NCBI RefSeq assembly: GCF_014137975.1
Contig: NZ_JACGWZ010000002.1
Location: 1 to 64,000, forward strand
Direction of reading: 5' to 3'
Length of the DNA: 64,000 nt
From: Halosaccharopolyspora lacisalsi
GTDB lineage: Bacteria > Actinomycetota > Actinomycetes > Mycobacteriales > Pseudonocardiaceae
Position 1 is the first letter of the stretch. Every line of letters starts with the position of its first letter. The notes under the pieces were generated by a model that saw only the letters and a program-made list of their open reading frames with translations, was not told the origin of the DNA and made no database searches. The translations under genes and the position numbers were made by a program. Positions 63,557 through 64,000 of the stretch are shown piece by piece.

Positions 63557-64000
63557 TCACTCGCGCACCTCGTGCGAACTGGTGTGGTGCAGGAAGTCCG
63601 CCAGCCCTCCCAGGAGTCGGTCGACGTCTTCGGTGGTGTTGTACGGGGCCAGGCCGATGCGCAGCCCGCCGCCGTCTCCCAGGCCGAGCCGGCGGGAGGG
63701 TTCCAGGGCGTAGAAGGAGCCGGACGGCGCGTCGATCCCGCGGTCGGCCAAGTACCGGTAGGCCTCGCGCGTGCTGCGACCGTCGAGGGTCAGCAGCAGC
63801 GTCGGGGTGCGCTCGGCCGCGCGCGAGTGCAGCGTGACCGCGTCGAACTCGGTCAGCCCCTGCTCGATGCGGAGCCGCAGGGCGTCCTCGTGGGCTTCCA
63901 GCGCCGTGAACGCGGAGGCCAGCCGTTGCCGACGTGTGCCGTCACCGTGCGGGCTCAGCTCGGCCAGGAAATCCACGGCGGCGTGGGTTCCCGCGAGGAG
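63557..64000 (-). CDS. Cysteine desulfurase-like protein (class V aminotransferase), C-terminal part
   Basis: The minus-strand frame runs from the window edge to a stop at 63557, giving about 147 C-terminal residues. GTHAAVDFLAELSP, ALRLRIEQGLTEFDAVTLHS, RTPTLLLTLDGRSTREAYRYLADRGIDAPSGSFYAL and GLRIGLAPYNTTEDVDRLLGGL match the small domain of class V PLP enzymes annotated as cysteine-desulfurase-like. The PLP lysine lies upstream of the window. Its role in Fe-S assembly is uncertain; such stand-alone proteins may act on other substrates. Confidence 0.85.
   Translation of the reverse strand, partial: LLAGTHAAVDFLAELSPHGDGTRRQRLASAFTALEAHEDALRLRIEQGLTEFDAVTLHSRAAERTPTLLLTLDGRSTREAYRYLADRGIDAPSGSFYALEPSRRLGLGDGGGLRIGLAPYNTTEDVDRLLGGLADFLHHTSSHEVRE

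Overview
The window is about 64 kb of high-GC, gene-dense DNA from a filamentous-type actinobacterium. The best evidence is gene order: from the end of an rRNA operon to der, the genes follow the block known in Mycobacterium tuberculosis as Rv1691-Rv1713 (TPR protein, HAD phosphatase, tlyA, nadK, recN, steA, steB/mctB, pyrG, nudix, xerD, parA-like, scpA, scpB, rluB, cmk, der). The accessory content (a BCCT osmolyte transporter, sulfatase, GH43, hexuronate genes, many small solute exporters) fits a soil or saline actinomycete of the Pseudonocardiales/Actinopolyspora kind. The genus is inference only.

Region 1 (1-22.3 kb) is the conserved core: the 23S 3' end, 5S rRNA and a terminator; the tlyA-nadK-recN repair/ribosome/NAD run; steA-steB for cell separation; pyrG with a candidate leader attenuator; the chromosome-segregation set xerD/parA-like/scpA/scpB; and rluB, cmk, plsC-like and der. 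It is interrupted by a broken CPA2 cation:proton antiporter whose regulatory subunit is still intact.

Region 2 (22.3-43.6 kb) is accessory: an S9 peptidase, a secreted GH43 protein with a beta-helix-like tail, a class II aldolase, a nucleoside transporter, an Asp23/Gls24 protein, a sulfatase-FGE-LysR operon flanked by two matching ATAG-N7-CTAT sites, a BCCT transporter, a DUF4383 protein, a divergent AsnC/LysE pair, a methyltransferase, a stand-alone maltokinase-cap-like protein and a second LysE gene that is frameshifted.

Region 3 (43.7-64 kb) is mostly carbon-source catabolism in small regulated units. These are a histidinol-dehydrogenase-family enzyme with an MHS transporter and a divergent LacI regulator; a decayed metF next to an intact purU; a hexuronate-type operon (fructuronate reductase-like, mannonate dehydratase-like, Zn dehydrogenase, Nramp-fold transporter) with a divergent GntR; and a six-ORF unit (Gfo/Idh, two TIM-barrel isomerase/epimerases, a 21-codon coupled ORF, a sugar MFS transporter, Gfo/Idh) that looks like a pathway for an unidentified sugar or cyclitol. 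The window ends inside a class V aminotransferase-fold gene. Several pseudogenes (antiporter, LysE, metF, MFS, LacI) show active gene decay in the accessory part. I saw no CRISPR array, insertion sequence, complete tRNA gene or prophage.
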